Source: an uncultured Lachnospiraceae bacterium
GTDB taxonomy: Bacteria > Bacillota > Clostridia > Lachnospirales > Lachnospiraceae
Length of the DNA stretch: 64,000 bases
Direction of reading: 5' to 3'
NCBI GenBank assembly: GCA_902778165.1
Contig: CACYWQ010000012.1
Span: 1 to 64,000, forward strand
Part shown: in pieces, positions 13,161-22,819 of the stretch
Position numbering within the stretch: position 1 is the stretch's first letter
Layout: every line of letters begins with the position of its first letter
Made by a program: the position numbers and the translations under genes
Notes under the pieces: model-generated
Databases searched by the model: none
Told to the model about the DNA's origin: nothing
The model's input: only the letters and a program-made list of their open reading frames with translations

Positions 13161-13862
13161 ATGTATCTTGAGATCAAAGATGTAAAGAAGAGCTACGGAC
13201 AGGACGGAAGTTATGTTCAGGTACTTAAAGGCGTTAATACCGGAGTCGAGAAGGGACAGATGTGTGTCATACAGGGCACATCGGGATCGGGCAAGTCGAC
13301 TCTGCTTAACTGCATAGGCGGACTGGATGTCATGGATTCGGGTTCCATCAAGGTAGAAGGCATAGAGGTGTTCGGCATGAAATGGGATGAACTGTCGGAT
13401 TACAGAAGAGACAATCTCGGATTCATTTTCCAGTTCTATAATCTGATACCGAATCTGACGGTCAAGGAGAATATTGAGGTGTGCAGGCATCTGACTAATG
13501 ATCCGCTTGATATGGATGAACTGTTGGATGTCCTGGGGCTTACGGAGCATCAGAACAAGTTCCCTTCGCAGTTATCCGGAGGCCAGCAGCAGAGATGCGC
13601 GATAGCCAGAGCACTCATAAAGAATCCGAAGCTTCTTCTGTGTGACGAACCGACGGGCGCGCTGGATTCGAATACATCGAGAGACATACTCGTGCTTCTT
13701 GAGCAGATCAATGAAAAATATGGGATGACTATGCTCATAGTGACGCACAACAATTCCATCAAAAATATGGTTCATAAGGTGATCTTTCTTAAGGACGGTC
13801 TGGTAAAGACTGAATATATAAATGAGAAGAGAATACCGGCATCTGAACTGGAGGATCTGTAA
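13161..13862 (+). CDS. ABC transporter ATP-binding protein (MacB/LolD type)
   Basis: 233 residues with a full ATPase set: Walker A Gly-Thr-Ser-Gly-Ser-Gly-Lys-Ser-Thr (about 41-49), Q-loop Gln-Phe-Tyr-Asn-Leu-Ile-Pro, signature Leu-Ser-Gly-Gly-Gln-Gln-Gln-Arg, Walker B Leu-Leu-Cys-Asp-Glu-Pro-Thr-Gly-Ala-Leu-Asp-Ser, and the His switch Val-Thr-His-Asn. The FNLIP-like Q-loop and DEPTGALD are typical of the FtsE/LolD/MacB subfamily, which works with FtsX-like permeases. Its stop overlaps the permease start by 1 bp, so the two form one exporter or mechanotransmission complex. Preceded by a TetR site. Confidence 0.92.
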   Translation: MYLEIKDVKKSYGQDGSYVQVLKGVNTGVEKGQMCVIQGTSGSGKSTLLNCIGGLDVMDSGSIKVEGIEVFGMKWDELSDYRRDNLGFIFQFYNLIPNLTVKENIEVCRHLTNDPLDMDELLDVLGLTEHQNKFPSQLSGGQQQRCAIARALIKNPKLLLCDEPTGALDSNTSRDILVLLEQINEKYGMTMLIVTHNNSIKNMVHKVIFLKDGLVKTEYINEKRIPASELEDL

Positions 13863-16582
13863 TGAGAAGGGTACTTAGAAAAAGATTTCCAAGAGAGATA
13901 AGGGCGAATCTTTTCAGATATATATCGCTGTTTTTTATGATCGCACTGTGCATGTATATAGTCATAGCACTTGTGGATGCGGCCGAGACGGTGATAGGCG
14001 GTACGGATAAGAATCAGGCAGAGAGCAATCTCGAGGACGGGCAGTTTACCGTCTTCACACCGCTGCTTGATAAACAGATAGAAGAGATCGAGAGTAAGGG
14101 AGTCACGATCGAAGCTCATATCAGTTATGACATCGATATGGAGGACGGGTCGGTACTTCGTATATTTAAAAACAGAGAAAAGATCGATCGTGTAGTATTG
14201 GATGTGTACGGAGTGAACAATAAGATAAGCCGCTACGGAACAGACCCGAGACCGGCTGAGACTGCTAATGAAGTCGTACTTGAGAAGAGATACTGCGAAG
14301 AACATGACATAAGTGTCGGTGACAGCATAAAGATCGGAAAAGAAGATTATCTTGTAACCGGTATAGGTAGCAGTGTCGATTATGATGCACCGTATAAGAA
14401 ACTGTCGGATACTGCGGTCGACAGCACTTCCTTCGGAGTCGCATTCGTGACTTCTGAAGGATATGACAGGATAAAAGCTCTTAATAAAGTGGGTTCCGAG
14501 GAACTGACATATGCATTTGTATTAAATGATGCGATGAGTTCGGATGATCTTAAGGAGATGATAAAGGATTTTGACTTTGATTATAAGCAGGTCGATGATC
14601 CGTATTATCAGGAAATGCTTGCAGACACATACGGTAAGAAGGATGAGATCACGGACGGCATCAATGATCTTGTGGACGGTGTGGATGAACTCTATGACGG
14701 AGCAGGGGAACTGCGTGACGGTACCACAGAACTTGTTGACGGTATGAGTGAGCTGTATGACGGCAGTGTAGATCTGTATGACGGAACCGTTAAGCTTAAA
14801 AACGGTACGGCTGCCTTCGGAATGAATATAGGAGCATACAGATTGAGCGACGGCGTAAAGGAATTGTCGGACGGAGTAAAGGAAGCATACGACGGCTCGG
14901 TTGAACTGGATGATGGGGCGGGTGAGCTGCTTGACGGTGTAAGCGAACTTAAAGACGGCGTTAAGGATCTTAAGAAGCAGTCGGATGATATGATGGATGA
15001 GCTGTTTGCAAAATCTCCGGATAACATCATGGACTTTATGCTCAAAAAAGATAACCTAAGGATAGGCGGAGCAGCGGGAGATATCGAGATCAACAAGACT
15101 ATCGGCGTGGTCGCCGGCATCATAGTGATCATCCTCTTTACATATGTGCTCTCTGTATTTGTGATACATCAGATACAGAGTGAGAGCAGTGTAATAGGTG
15201 CGCTCTATGCGCTGGGCGTTAAGAAAAGAGATCTGATGACTCACTATATAACGATACCGACCGTGATATCTTTCTTAGGCGGACTGACAGGGGCGGCAGT
15301 GGGACTCAGCGGCTTCGGCAGTAGCTGGCAGATGTCTGATTCGTATGAATACTATTCACTGCCATGGTTTGGCAGGATCGTGCCACCGTATCTTATCATC
15401 TATGCGGTCTTCATGCCTCCTGTGGTATCCCTGATCGTTAATTTCCTTGTGATCAATAAGAGCCTTTCACGCACGGCACTTTCGCTTATAAGAAACGAGC
15501 AGAAGGTAAGTAAGAGCAAAGATATCAAGCTTGGAGACATGCCTTTTATGAGGAAGTTTAAGATAAGGCAGATACTCAGAGAGAGAAGGACGGCGCTTAC
15601 CATAATAGCCGGAATGGCGATCTCACTGCTGATATTCGTGATGGGAATGAACTGTTATGTTCTGTGTGAGAGTGTGGGCAGACTCTCAAGCAAAGATACG
15701 AGATATGAGTATATGTACAGTTATAAATACCCTACAGAGGAAGCCCCGGAAGGTGGAGAGGCATGCTTCGTGCAGACACTCAAAAAGGAGATGTTCGGTT
15801 ATGTCCTTGATATAACCGTGATGGGTATAGATGATGATAATCCGTACATTGATGTCAAGCCGATAAAGGGTAAGAATAAGATAGTTGCATCCGATGCGGT
15901 AGCGCTAAGATACGGGCTTAAAAAGGGAGATAAGATCATACTTACGGATAATGCCGAGGATATAGACTATGCTTTTACAATAGCCGATATCGCACCGTAT
16001 TCCGTGGGGCTTACCGTGTTCATGGATATTGAAAGCATGAGAGAACTGTTCGGTGAGGATGATGACTATTATAATGTCGTGATGGCCGATCATGAACTGG
16101 ATATCGAGACCGGCAGACTGTATTCGACAACGACAAGAGCTGATGTAGTCAGATCGTCGGATACATTCTTAGATCTGATGAGGCCTATGTATACGATGTT
16201 GCTTACCATGTCGGCAGTCATCTTCTGTATAGTGATGTATCTTATGACTGCGGTTATGATAGACAGGGCGGGATTCGGAATATCCCTGGTCAAGATCTTC
16301 GGATATAACTCACGTGAGGTTAAGAAACTCTATCTTGACGGCAACAGGACCGTGGTGATCGTCGGGGCGCTTATAAGCATTCCGATAGCCAAGAAGTTAA
16401 TGGATACGATTTTCCCTATATTCGTAGCCAATGTATGTTGTACCGTGCATCTTGAATACAGATGGTATCATTATGTGATCCTTTTTGCGGGAATAATACT
16501 GTGCTACAACCTGATAAGTATGATCCTTACAAGAAAACTTGATAAGATCACACCCGCTGAAGTGCTTAAGAACAGAGAGTGA
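13862..16582 (+). CDS. FtsX-like ABC permease with long extracytoplasmic heptad region
   Basis: 906 residues. One N-terminal membrane helix (about 20-43), a large extracytoplasmic domain, three membrane helices (about 415-535) of the first FtsX module, another N-helix near 580-605, a second extracytoplasmic domain and a final three-helix FtsX module (about 780-895). Between about 260 and 375 there is a run of Leu/Asp-Gly heptads (ELYDG, ELRDG, ELVDG, ELSDG and so on), a rod-like repeat also seen in YhgE/Pip-type membrane proteins. With the ATPase it should form a MacB-like machine acting on the cell surface or exporting peptides or lipids. Substrate unknown; regulated by the TetR protein (inference). 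Confidence 0.88.
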   Translation: MRRVLRKRFPREIRANLFRYISLFFMIALCMYIVIALVDAAETVIGGTDKNQAESNLEDGQFTVFTPLLDKQIEEIESKGVTIEAHISYDIDMEDGSVLRIFKNREKIDRVVLDVYGVNNKISRYGTDPRPAETANEVVLEKRYCEEHDISVGDSIKIGKEDYLVTGIGSSVDYDAPYKKLSDTAVDSTSFGVAFVTSEGYDRIKALNKVGSEELTYAFVLNDAMSSDDLKEMIKDFDFDYKQVDDPYYQEMLADTYGKKDEITDGINDLVDGVDELYDGAGELRDGTTELVDGMSELYDGSVDLYDGTVKLKNGTAAFGMNIGAYRLSDGVKELSDGVKEAYDGSVELDDGAGELLDGVSELKDGVKDLKKQSDDMMDELFAKSPDNIMDFMLKKDNLRIGGAAGDIEINKTIGVVAGIIVIILFTYVLSVFVIHQIQSESSVIGALYALGVKKRDLMTHYITIPTVISFLGGLTGAAVGLSGFGSSWQMSDSYEYYSLPWFGRIVPPYLIIYAVFMPPVVSLIVNFLVINKSLSRTALSLIRNEQKVSKSKDIKLGDMPFMRKFKIRQILRERRTALTIIAGMAISLLIFVMGMNCYVLCESVGRLSSKDTRYEYMYSYKYPTEEAPEGGEACFVQTLKKEMFGYVLDITVMGIDDDNPYIDVKPIKGKNKIVASDAVALRYGLKKGDKIILTDNAEDIDYAFTIADIAPYSVGLTVFMDIESMRELFGEDDDYYNVVMADHELDIETGRLYSTTTRADVVRSSDTFLDLMRPMYTMLLTMSAVIFCIVMYLMTAVMIDRAGFGISLVKIFGYNSREVKKLYLDGNRTVVIVGALISIPIAKKLMDTIFPIFVANVCCTVHLEYRWYHYVILFAGIILCYNLISMILTRKLDKITPAEVLKNRE

Positions 16583-16628
16583 TAAGAGCAGATGAAGTGA
16601 ATGAAGTCGATCGGGTTGACGGGCCAGG

Positions 16629-16657
16629 TTGATAATATGCCGTTTTTATGGTAGAAT
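16629..16657 (+). promoter_or_regulatory. ychF promoter
   Basis: TTGATA (16629-16634), 17-bp spacer, TAGAAT (16652-16657), about 60 bp before the ychF start codon. Confidence 0.7.
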
Positions 16658-16718
16658 CCGTAGGTCGCATGATCTGTGGTGCGTAAATAATACGAAACAG
16701 GAAAGAGGTTTACATAAC

Positions 16719-17819
16719 ATGAAGCTCGGCATTGTGGGATTACCCAACGTAGGCAAAAGTACATTATTTAATTCACTTACCAAGGCGGGAGCGGAATCTG
16801 CCAATTACCCGTTCTGTACAATAGATCCCAATATCGGCATAGTACAGGTACCTGATGAGAGAGTGGATAAGCTCGGCGAACTCTATCATACCAAGAAGTG
16901 CACTCATGCAACGATTGAATTCGTGGATATCGCAGGTCTTGTTAAGGGAGCCAGCAAGGGCGAAGGCTTAGGTAATCAGTTTCTTGCCAATATAAGGGAA
17001 GTGGATGCCATAGTGCATGTAGTAAGATGTTTTGAAGATACCAATGTGGTACATGTGGACGGTTCGGTAGATCCGGCAAGAGACATAGAGACCATTAATT
17101 TAGAGCTTATCTTTTCTGATCTTGAGATATTGCAGAGACGTATAGATAAAGTGGCCAAGCAGGCTAAGATGGATAAGACCGTAGCCAAGGAATATGAGCA
17201 GTTAGAGCAGATTAAGGCTCACCTTGAATCCGGTAAGATGGCTCGTACATTCCCGGTATCTGATGACGAGGATAAGGTCGCATGGTTTAACTCATATAAT
17301 CTGCTTACAGCCAAGCCCACGATATATGCTGCCAATGTATCAGAGGATGACCTGGCTGATGATGGTGCATCCAATAACTATGTACAGGCGGTGCGCAAGC
17401 AGGCTGAGACAGAGGGCAGTGAAGTATTTGTTATCTGTGCTCAGATCGAGCAGGAGATCGCTGAACTTGATGATGATGAGAAGGCAATGTTCTTAGAAGA
17501 CTTGGGACTTAAGCAGTCGGGTCTTGATAAACTTATTGCAGCAAGCTATTCATTGCTTGGCCTTATGAGCTTCTTAACAGCAGGTGAGGATGAGTGCAGA
17601 GCCTGGACTATACGTAAGGGTACGAAGGCGCCTCAGGCAGCAGGTAAGATTCACACCGACTTTGAACGCGGATTTATTAAGGCAGAAGTTGTTAACTACA
17701 AGGACCTCTTAGAACTCGGTTCACTGGCTGCAGCAAGAGAGAAGGGCTTAGTCGGCATGGAAGGTAAAGACTATGTCGTTAAGGACGGCGATGTGATATT
17801 ATTCAGGTTTAATGTCTAG
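16719..17819 (+). CDS. ychF: YchF/Ola1-family ATPase
   Basis: 366 residues; the ATG follows GAAAGAGG and gives the standard N terminus Met-Lys-Leu-Gly-Ile-Val-Gly. An upstream in-frame start at 16629 lies in the promoter. P-loop Gly-Leu-Pro-Asn-Val-Gly-Lys-Ser-Thr (7-15), G3 Asp-Ile-Ala-Gly-Leu-Val-Lys-Gly-Ala, and a G4 region Asn-Val-Ser-Glu-Asp in place of the GTP-specific NKxD, which is why the family prefers ATP. The C-terminal TGS domain (about 280-366) ends with [10 protein letters not shown]. The protein associates with ribosomes and is implicated in stress control. Monocistronic, with terminators downstream. Confidence 0.95.
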   Translation: MKLGIVGLPNVGKSTLFNSLTKAGAESANYPFCTIDPNIGIVQVPDERVDKLGELYHTKKCTHATIEFVDIAGLVKGASKGEGLGNQFLANIREVDAIVHVVRCFEDTNVVHVDGSVDPARDIETINLELIFSDLEILQRRIDKVAKQAKMDKTVAKEYEQLEQIKAHLESGKMARTFPVSDDEDKVAWFNSYNLLTAKPTIYAANVSEDDLADDGASNNYVQAVRKQAETEGSEVFVICAQIEQEIAELDDDEKAMFLEDLGLKQSGLDKLIAASYSLLGLMSFLTAGEDECRAWTIRKGTKAPQAAGKIHTDFERGFIKAEVVNYKDLLELGSLAAAREKGLVGMEGKDYVVKDGDVILFRFNV

Positions 17820-17876
17820 AAGAGGGTGGATGAATCGGAATAAGAATGTAGTAATCTGATATCGTAATAAACATCC

Positions 17877-17899
17877 AAGCCGGACCAATGGTCCGGCTT
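17877..17899 (+). terminator. First terminator hairpin after ychF
   Basis: AAGCCGGACC (17877-17886) and GGTCCGGCTT (17890-17899) form a perfect 10-bp stem with a 3-nt loop. The downstream tract (ATGTTATT) is only moderately T-rich. Confidence 0.7.
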
Positions 17900-17907
17900 A
17901 TGTTATT

Positions 17908-17938
17908 AAGCGAGAATTCAATGATTCTCCTTGTTTTT
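17908..17938 (+). terminator. Second terminator after ychF
   Basis: AAGCGAGAAT (17908-17917) pairs with ATTCTCCTT (17924-17932) with one mismatch, followed by GTTTTT. It backs up the hairpin just upstream. Confidence 0.7.
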
Positions 17939-18006
17939 AATGCTTTCCCCTCGATATTTAGTGCGATAGATGATAGAATTATTCATTATAGATATGGGAG
18001 AGTTGA

Positions 18007-18741
18007 ATGAGAATACTGTTGATAAGACACGGGGATCCGGACTATGAGAATGATTCCTTAACAGAGAAGGGATTCAGAGAGGCGGATCTGTTAGCCGCAA
18101 GGCTTAAGAATGAAAGAATAGATGCGGCATATGTATCCACGATGGGCAGGGCTATGGCTACGGCTAAGCCGACGCTTGATATTAAGGGTATGAATGCTGA
18201 GTATTGCGACTGGTTAAGAGAGTTCTCGGGCAGATTTATAGAGAGGCCTGATAAGGGCGTTCCTTATCACATATGCTGGGACTGGCTTCCACAGGATTGG
18301 ATGATACATGAGCAGTTCTATCGTTATGATGAGTGGTATGATCAGCCCATAATGGCTGCCGGAGGCATGAAAGAATATGCGGCCGAGGTAACAGGCGCAC
18401 TTGATAAGATGCTGGCTGATCACGGCTATGTAAGATACGGGCATATGTATAAGGCGGTTAGGCCTAATGATGATACCATAGCACTCTTCAGTCATTTCGG
18501 CGCCGGGTGTGTTATGATAGGACATCTGATAGGAGTGTCACCTATGCCGTTGTGGCACGGGTTCTGCGCCGCACCGACTTCCGTTACCACCATATATACG
18601 GAGGAGCGAAGAGAAGGGATAGCTTCATTCAGGGTGGCATGTTACGGGGATACTATACATCTGCATGACGGAGGTGAACCGGTATCATTCTCTGCCAGAT
18701 TCTGCGAGATGTATACCAATGAAGAGCAACGACATGACTAG
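18007..18741 (+). CDS. Histidine phosphatase family protein
   Basis: 244 residues. The N terminus has the catalytic Leu-Ile-Arg-His-Gly-Asp (5-10) with the phospho-accepting His8, then Leu-Thr-Glu-Lys-Gly (about 19-23) and a Ser-His-Phe-Gly-Ala-Gly (about 162-167) with the second active-site histidine. Phosphoglycerate-mutase-like fold; members dephosphorylate sugars, nucleotides or other small molecules. The insert between 75 and 140 rich in Trp/Tyr is longer than in classic members. No signal peptide. It lies 32 bp before the CHASE2 cyclase gene and is probably co-transcribed, but the substrate is unknown. Confidence 0.85.
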   Translation: MRILLIRHGDPDYENDSLTEKGFREADLLAARLKNERIDAAYVSTMGRAMATAKPTLDIKGMNAEYCDWLREFSGRFIERPDKGVPYHICWDWLPQDWMIHEQFYRYDEWYDQPIMAAGGMKEYAAEVTGALDKMLADHGYVRYGHMYKAVRPNDDTIALFSHFGAGCVMIGHLIGVSPMPLWHGFCAAPTSVTTIYTEERREGIASFRVACYGDTIHLHDGGEPVSFSARFCEMYTNEEQRHD

Positions 18742-18773
18742 CATAGATCAGTAAAAGGGAGAATTGAGTAATT

Positions 18774-20573
18774 ATGAGGTCGGAGATTAAAAGAAACTTA
18801 ATGATTGCACTGGGCGGTGCGTTGCTGTTTGTGGCACTTGTGCATGCAGGGATGTTTAACAGACTGGATAAGTGGGTGCAGGATAAGTTATATCAGCAAC
18901 CGAAGGCGTTATCGGGAGATATTGTAATAATCGGTATAGATGAAGAGGCGCTTGAAAGAATCGGTGAGTACAATACCTGGGATCGTAACGTAATGGCTAA
19001 GGCCCTTGAAGTGCTTAATTCAGACCCTGATAACAAACCTGCAGTTGTGGGAATAGATACACTCTACTCAGGTCAGACAGATCCGGATGCTGATGCGCAT
19101 CTGGCTAAGGCTGCTGCAGACCTTGGTAATGTGGTAACGGCCACAAGCGCCGTTATGGGTACCCAGTATATAGATACGGATGACGGCGGTATGGCCATAG
19201 ATACATATGCCGTGCTTAACTATGAAGAACCGTATGATGAGCTTAAAGCTGCAGTAGACACAGGTCATATCAATGCCATGTATGATATGGACGGTATCAT
19301 GCGCCATTCCCTTCTCTACATCAAGCCTGACGGGCAGGAAGTATACTCCATGGCCTATGTTGTGGCATCCAAATATCTTGAGGCTAAGGGCGATGTGATC
19401 ACTGCACCTTACGTCAATAAAAGAGGTCAGTTCTATGTAGACTATTCAGCCAAGCCGGGTGGATTCTATGATGAAGTGTCCATTGCAGACTTAATAGACG
19501 GTGATGTTCCGGCAGATTACTATGCCGGTAAGATAGTGCTTATTGGTCCTTATGCCGCAGGGCTTCAGGATGCGTATTATACCCCCATAGAGCGTGCAGG
19601 ACAGATGTACGGTGTGGAATTCCAGGCCAATGTCATCACGCAGATGCTTAATAAGGATTACAAATCAGAAGCTTCGGATGGGTTGCAGCTCATAATCCTG
19701 TTTATCATATGTATTGCAGCTTCGCTTCTATTTGCCAATATCAAGATTATATGGTCATCTGTTACGGCGGTGGCCCTAATAGTGATAAGTCTCATCATCT
19801 CGGTTATGGCATATGCAAGAGGAAAGATCTTACATCCGTTGTGGATACCGATAGGCATAGCAGTGTTCTATCTGATAGCCATAGTTATCCATTATCTGCA
19901 GGCAGCCCTTGAAAGACGCGAGATCACACGTACATTCAAGCGATACGTGGCACCTGAGATCGTTCAGGAGATCCTTAAAGAAGGCACGGAGAATCTTGGC
20001 CTTGGCGGCAAGACATGCGATATAGCAGTATTATTTGTAGATGTAAGAGGTTTTACAACAATGTCAGAGAACCTTGCGCCTGAGAAGGTGGTGGCAATAC
20101 TTAATAAGTACTTAACCATGGCAAGCGATGCCGTAGAAGCCCATAAGGGTACACTTGACAAATTCGTGGGTGATGCCATGATGGCATTCTGGGGAGCGCC
20201 CCTTCCGCAGGAGGATGCAGTATACAATGCGATCCTCACGGCCAAGGATATAGTTGACGGTGCTGCGAGAGTATCGGAAGAGCTTAAGGAGGAGATGGGC
20301 CAGGAACTGCGCGTAGGCGTAGGTGTACATTTCGGCCCGGCGGTCGTAGGCAATATGGGTGCCGAGAAGCATATGGACTATACTGCCATAGGAGATACCG
20401 TCAATACCGCAGCAAGACTTGAGGCCAATGCACCGGGAGGCGAAGTATATTTAAGCCGTGCCGTATGTGATATGCTGGAGGGCAGGATCACATACACAAG
20501 CCTTGGTGATACCATTAAGCTTAAGGGAAAAACTGAAGGATTCGAGGTTCTTAGGCTTGATTCGGTTGTGTAG
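18774..20573 (+). CDS. CHASE2-domain class III adenylate cyclase
   Basis: 599 residues. An N-terminal membrane helix (about 10-27), an extracytoplasmic CHASE2 sensor domain (about 30-295, with Ile-Gly-Ile-Asp-Glu-Glu-Ala-Leu), three membrane helices (about 305-380) and a cytoplasmic class III cyclase domain (about 395-599). The two metal aspartates are in Phe-Val-Asp-Val-Arg-Gly-Phe-Thr and Phe-Val-Gly-Asp-Ala-Met-Met-Ala; Lys in Leu-Asp-Lys-Phe and Thr in Asp-Tyr-Thr-Ala-Ile-Gly-Asp point to adenine specificity; Val-Asn-Thr-Ala-Ala-Arg holds the transition-state Asn and Arg. All catalytic residues are present, so it should make cAMP in response to an external signal. No cAMP receptor is encoded in this window. 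Confidence 0.9.
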   Translation: MRSEIKRNLMIALGGALLFVALVHAGMFNRLDKWVQDKLYQQPKALSGDIVIIGIDEEALERIGEYNTWDRNVMAKALEVLNSDPDNKPAVVGIDTLYSGQTDPDADAHLAKAAADLGNVVTATSAVMGTQYIDTDDGGMAIDTYAVLNYEEPYDELKAAVDTGHINAMYDMDGIMRHSLLYIKPDGQEVYSMAYVVASKYLEAKGDVITAPYVNKRGQFYVDYSAKPGGFYDEVSIADLIDGDVPADYYAGKIVLIGPYAAGLQDAYYTPIERAGQMYGVEFQANVITQMLNKDYKSEASDGLQLIILFIICIAASLLFANIKIIWSSVTAVALIVISLIISVMAYARGKILHPLWIPIGIAVFYLIAIVIHYLQAALERREITRTFKRYVAPEIVQEILKEGTENLGLGGKTCDIAVLFVDVRGFTTMSENLAPEKVVAILNKYLTMASDAVEAHKGTLDKFVGDAMMAFWGAPLPQEDAVYNAILTAKDIVDGAARVSEELKEEMGQELRVGVGVHFGPAVVGNMGAEKHMDYTAIGDTVNTAARLEANAPGGEVYLSRAVCDMLEGRITYTSLGDTIKLKGKTEGFEVLRLDSVV

Positions 20574-20668
20574 GAGTGAATGGTGAACACCTTAAGAAGA
20601 GATTAAGAATTCCTTAGTAAAATTATACAAAAAATTAATAAAAACTTTGTGAAATATTAACAAAGAGC

Positions 20669-20707
20669 AAGAACCAACCACAATATATAGTGGTTGGTTC
20701 TTTTATT
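20669..20707 (+). terminator. Strong terminator after the cyclase gene
   Basis: AAGAACCAACCAC (20669-20681) and GTGGTTGGTTCTT (20690-20702) form a 13-bp stem, followed by TTATT. The rest of the 315-bp gap (20574-20888) holds only AT-rich sequence and the mraZ promoter. Confidence 0.9.
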
Positions 20708-20785
20708 ATGCCCAATATCTTCCAACCACCGTCGCAAAACCCAGTAAAATCAAGGCTTTCGCGCTAATCATCAGCTAAGTTTTCC

Positions 20786-20814
20786 TTGAAATTAACCGAA
20801 ATAATAACTATAAT
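20786..20814 (+). promoter_or_regulatory. Division (dcw) cluster promoter
   Basis: TTGAAA (20786-20791), 17-bp spacer, TATAAT (20809-20814). The MraZ repeats start immediately after the -10 box. Confidence 0.85.
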
Positions 20815-20859
20815 GTGGTTAAAAGTGGTTGAAAGTGGTAACTAAGTGGCACAAAGTGG
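20815..20859. promoter_or_regulatory. MraZ-binding repeats
   Basis: Five direct GTGG boxes start at 20815, 20825, 20835, 20846 and 20856, a spacing of 10, 10, 11 and 10 bp. MraZ binds tandem TGGG/GTGG boxes with about one helical turn between them near its own promoter, so these should mediate autoregulation of the division cluster. Confidence 0.85.
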
Positions 20860-20888
20860 TGAATACTTAGGAAGACAGGTAAAAGCCT

Positions 20889-21320
20889 ATGTTCATGGGA
20901 GAATATAATCACACAATTGACCCCAAGGGCAGGGTGATAGTACCTGCTAAGTTCAGGGAAGCGTTAGGTGAAGAGTTCGTGGTCACCAAGGGACTTGACG
21001 GATGCTTGTTCGTATATGACAAGACGGAGTGGACGGCATTTGAAGAGAAGCTTAAGACTCTCCCTATTACCAACAAAGATGCAAGAAGCTTCGTAAGATT
21101 CTTCTTAGCCGGAGCCACAACGGTTGAAGTAGATAAGCAAGGCAGAATACTTCTTCCGGCAGTCTTAAGAGAGTTCGCTGAACTGATCAAGGATGTTGTA
21201 CTCATAGGTGTTGCGAGTCGCGTCGAGATTTGGAGCAAGGAGCGTTGGGACGGTACGGCGAACTTCGATGATATGGAAGATATCGCTGAACACATGGCAG
21301 AATTGGGACTTAGTATCTGA
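20889..21320 (+). CDS. mraZ: MraZ transcriptional regulator / RsmH partner
   Basis: 143 residues, starting with the canonical [11 protein letters not shown]. Two SpoVT/AbrB-type repeats are seen, each with an Asp-x-Lys/Gln-Gly-Arg core (Asp-Pro-Lys-Gly-Arg at about 11-15 and Asp-Lys-Gln-Gly-Arg at about 83-87), which assemble into a ring that binds the GTGG repeats upstream. First gene of the division cluster, overlapping rsmH by 1 bp (TGATG). Confidence 0.96.
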   Translation: MFMGEYNHTIDPKGRVIVPAKFREALGEEFVVTKGLDGCLFVYDKTEWTAFEEKLKTLPITNKDARSFVRFFLAGATTVEVDKQGRILLPAVLREFAELIKDVVLIGVASRVEIWSKERWDGTANFDDMEDIAEHMAELGLSI

Positions 21321-22255
21321 TGAGCTTTGAACATATACCGGTATTACTGAATGAAGTTATAGAGGGGCTTAACATCAACCCCGACGGAATATATGCAGAC
21401 GGAACCTTAGGCGGAGCCGGACATTCCTCAGAGATTCTTAAGAGGTTATCTCCTAACGGAAGACTGATAGGGATCGATCAGGATGAAGAAGCCGTTAAGG
21501 CAGCAACGGATAGGATAGGTCGTGACAATCGGGTAAGGATAGTAAGAGCGAATTACGTTAAGATGCCCGAGGTTTTGCAAGAATTAGGAATAGAAATGGT
21601 GGACGGAATACTCTTAGATATCGGAGTATCTTCACACCAGTTAGACACTCCTGACAGAGGGTTCTCCTATAAATCAGATGCGCCTCTGGACATGCGAATG
21701 GACCAGAGGCAGAGCATCACAGCGGCGGACATAGTAAACGGATACGAAGAGAGAGAACTCTTTAGGGTAATAAGAGATTACGGCGAAGAGAAATTCGCAC
21801 AGAACATTGCCAAGCACATAGTTGCAGCCAGGGCCGAGAAGCCGATTGAGACAACATATGAACTTAATGAGATCATAAAGGCTTCGATACCGGCAAGGAT
21901 GAGACAGGACGGACACCCGTCCAAGAGAACTTATCAGGCGATAAGGATAGAGTGCAACAGAGAACTGGAAGTCCTTAAGGATTCAATAGATTCAATGATA
22001 GACATCCTTAAGCCGGGCGGAAGATTAGCGATAATCACCTTCCACTCATTGGAAGATCGGATAGTCAAGAATGCATTTAAGATTGCCGAGAACCCCTGCA
22101 CATGCCCACCAAATTTTCCTAAGTGTGTATGCGGCAAGGTAAGCAAAGGCAAGGTTATAGGAAGGAAGCCGGTAACGGCAACAGAAGAAGAATTAGAGGT
22201 TAACAGCAGAAGCAAAAGCGCAAAGCTAAGAGTATTTGAAAAAGCAATGTCTTAA
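21320..22255 (+). CDS. rsmH: 16S rRNA (cytosine-1402-N4) methyltransferase
   Basis: 311 residues. It begins with His-Ile-Pro-Val-Leu-Leu-Asn-Glu-Val and has the SAM-binding [10 protein letters not shown] (about 27-36), Gly-Ile-Asp-Gln-Asp and the [10 protein letters not shown] motif (about 99-108), then Ile-Thr-Phe-His-Ser-Leu-Glu-Asp-Arg near 240. It methylates N4 of C1402 in 16S rRNA at the ribosomal P site. Position directly after mraZ is conserved across bacteria. Confidence 0.96.
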   Translation: MSFEHIPVLLNEVIEGLNINPDGIYADGTLGGAGHSSEILKRLSPNGRLIGIDQDEEAVKAATDRIGRDNRVRIVRANYVKMPEVLQELGIEMVDGILLDIGVSSHQLDTPDRGFSYKSDAPLDMRMDQRQSITAADIVNGYEERELFRVIRDYGEEKFAQNIAKHIVAARAEKPIETTYELNEIIKASIPARMRQDGHPSKRTYQAIRIECNRELEVLKDSIDSMIDILKPGGRLAIITFHSLEDRIVKNAFKIAENPCTCPPNFPKCVCGKVSKGKVIGRKPVTATEEELEVNSRSKSAKLRVFEKAMS

Positions 22256-22318
22256 GCAAGGATGTTTAAGAGAAGGTACAAGGATGTAGCACCCTTTCGG
22301 TGCGCGAGGGAGAGATAA

Positions 22319-22807
22319 GTGAGACACTACGAAGCAGGAAGAATGGAAGATTACAGAATAACCGTGAATACCGGCAGACGCAGTTACTACGTCGAGGGAA
22401 GTGCGGTACGTAAGAATGCGCCCGGAACAGAGGCAGAGCCTAGAATCAGACGTGTTAATCACGCAGCAAGACGTAACCGCGACAGAGCAAGACATATGAA
22501 TGCAGGATATGTTCTGTTCCTTACGATTGCAGTTTGCATTACAGCTATAACTCTGTTAGGATATATAAGGACTCAGAGCCAGTTGACCGTCAGTGCCAAG
22601 AGAGTTGCGAATCTTGAGAGGGAGTTAGAAGATTTAAGACGCACGAACGATCAGAATCTTGACAGAATCAACGCAGCCGTTAACTTAGAGGACATCAAGC
22701 AGGTTGCGGTTAATGAATTGGGTATGACATATGCCAAAGAAGGTCAAGTAGTTGTTGTGGGAAGCGAGGGGAGCGATTATGTAAGACAACTGCGTGAGCT
22801 TCAGTAA
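22319..22807 (+). CDS. ftsL: FtsL/DivIC-like cell division protein
   Basis: 162 residues. A GTG start at 22319 follows GGGAGAG by 5 nt; the next ATG at 22343 lacks one. A basic N-terminal cytoplasmic region of about 60 residues is followed by one membrane helix (about 63-83) and a short extracytoplasmic coiled coil (about 85-120, with Leu-Glu-Arg-Glu-Leu-Glu-Asp-Leu). This is the FtsL layout: a small bitopic protein that joins DivIC and DivIB and activates septal synthesis by FtsW and the PBP. The sequence is poorly conserved; position between rsmH and the PBP gene supports the name. The cytoplasmic part is longer than usual. Confidence 0.82.
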   Translation: MRHYEAGRMEDYRITVNTGRRSYYVEGSAVRKNAPGTEAEPRIRRVNHAARRNRDRARHMNAGYVLFLTIAVCITAITLLGYIRTQSQLTVSAKRVANLERELEDLRRTNDQNLDRINAAVNLEDIKQVAVNELGMTYAKEGQVVVVGSEGSDYVRQLRELQ

Positions 22808-22819
22808 GATAGAGCCGAT

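Noticed and set aside
12975-13550. 191-codon minus-strand frame across the tetR-exporter gap
   Set aside because: It covers the REP-like repeats, an operator and the start of the ATPase gene in antisense, with no ribosome binding site.
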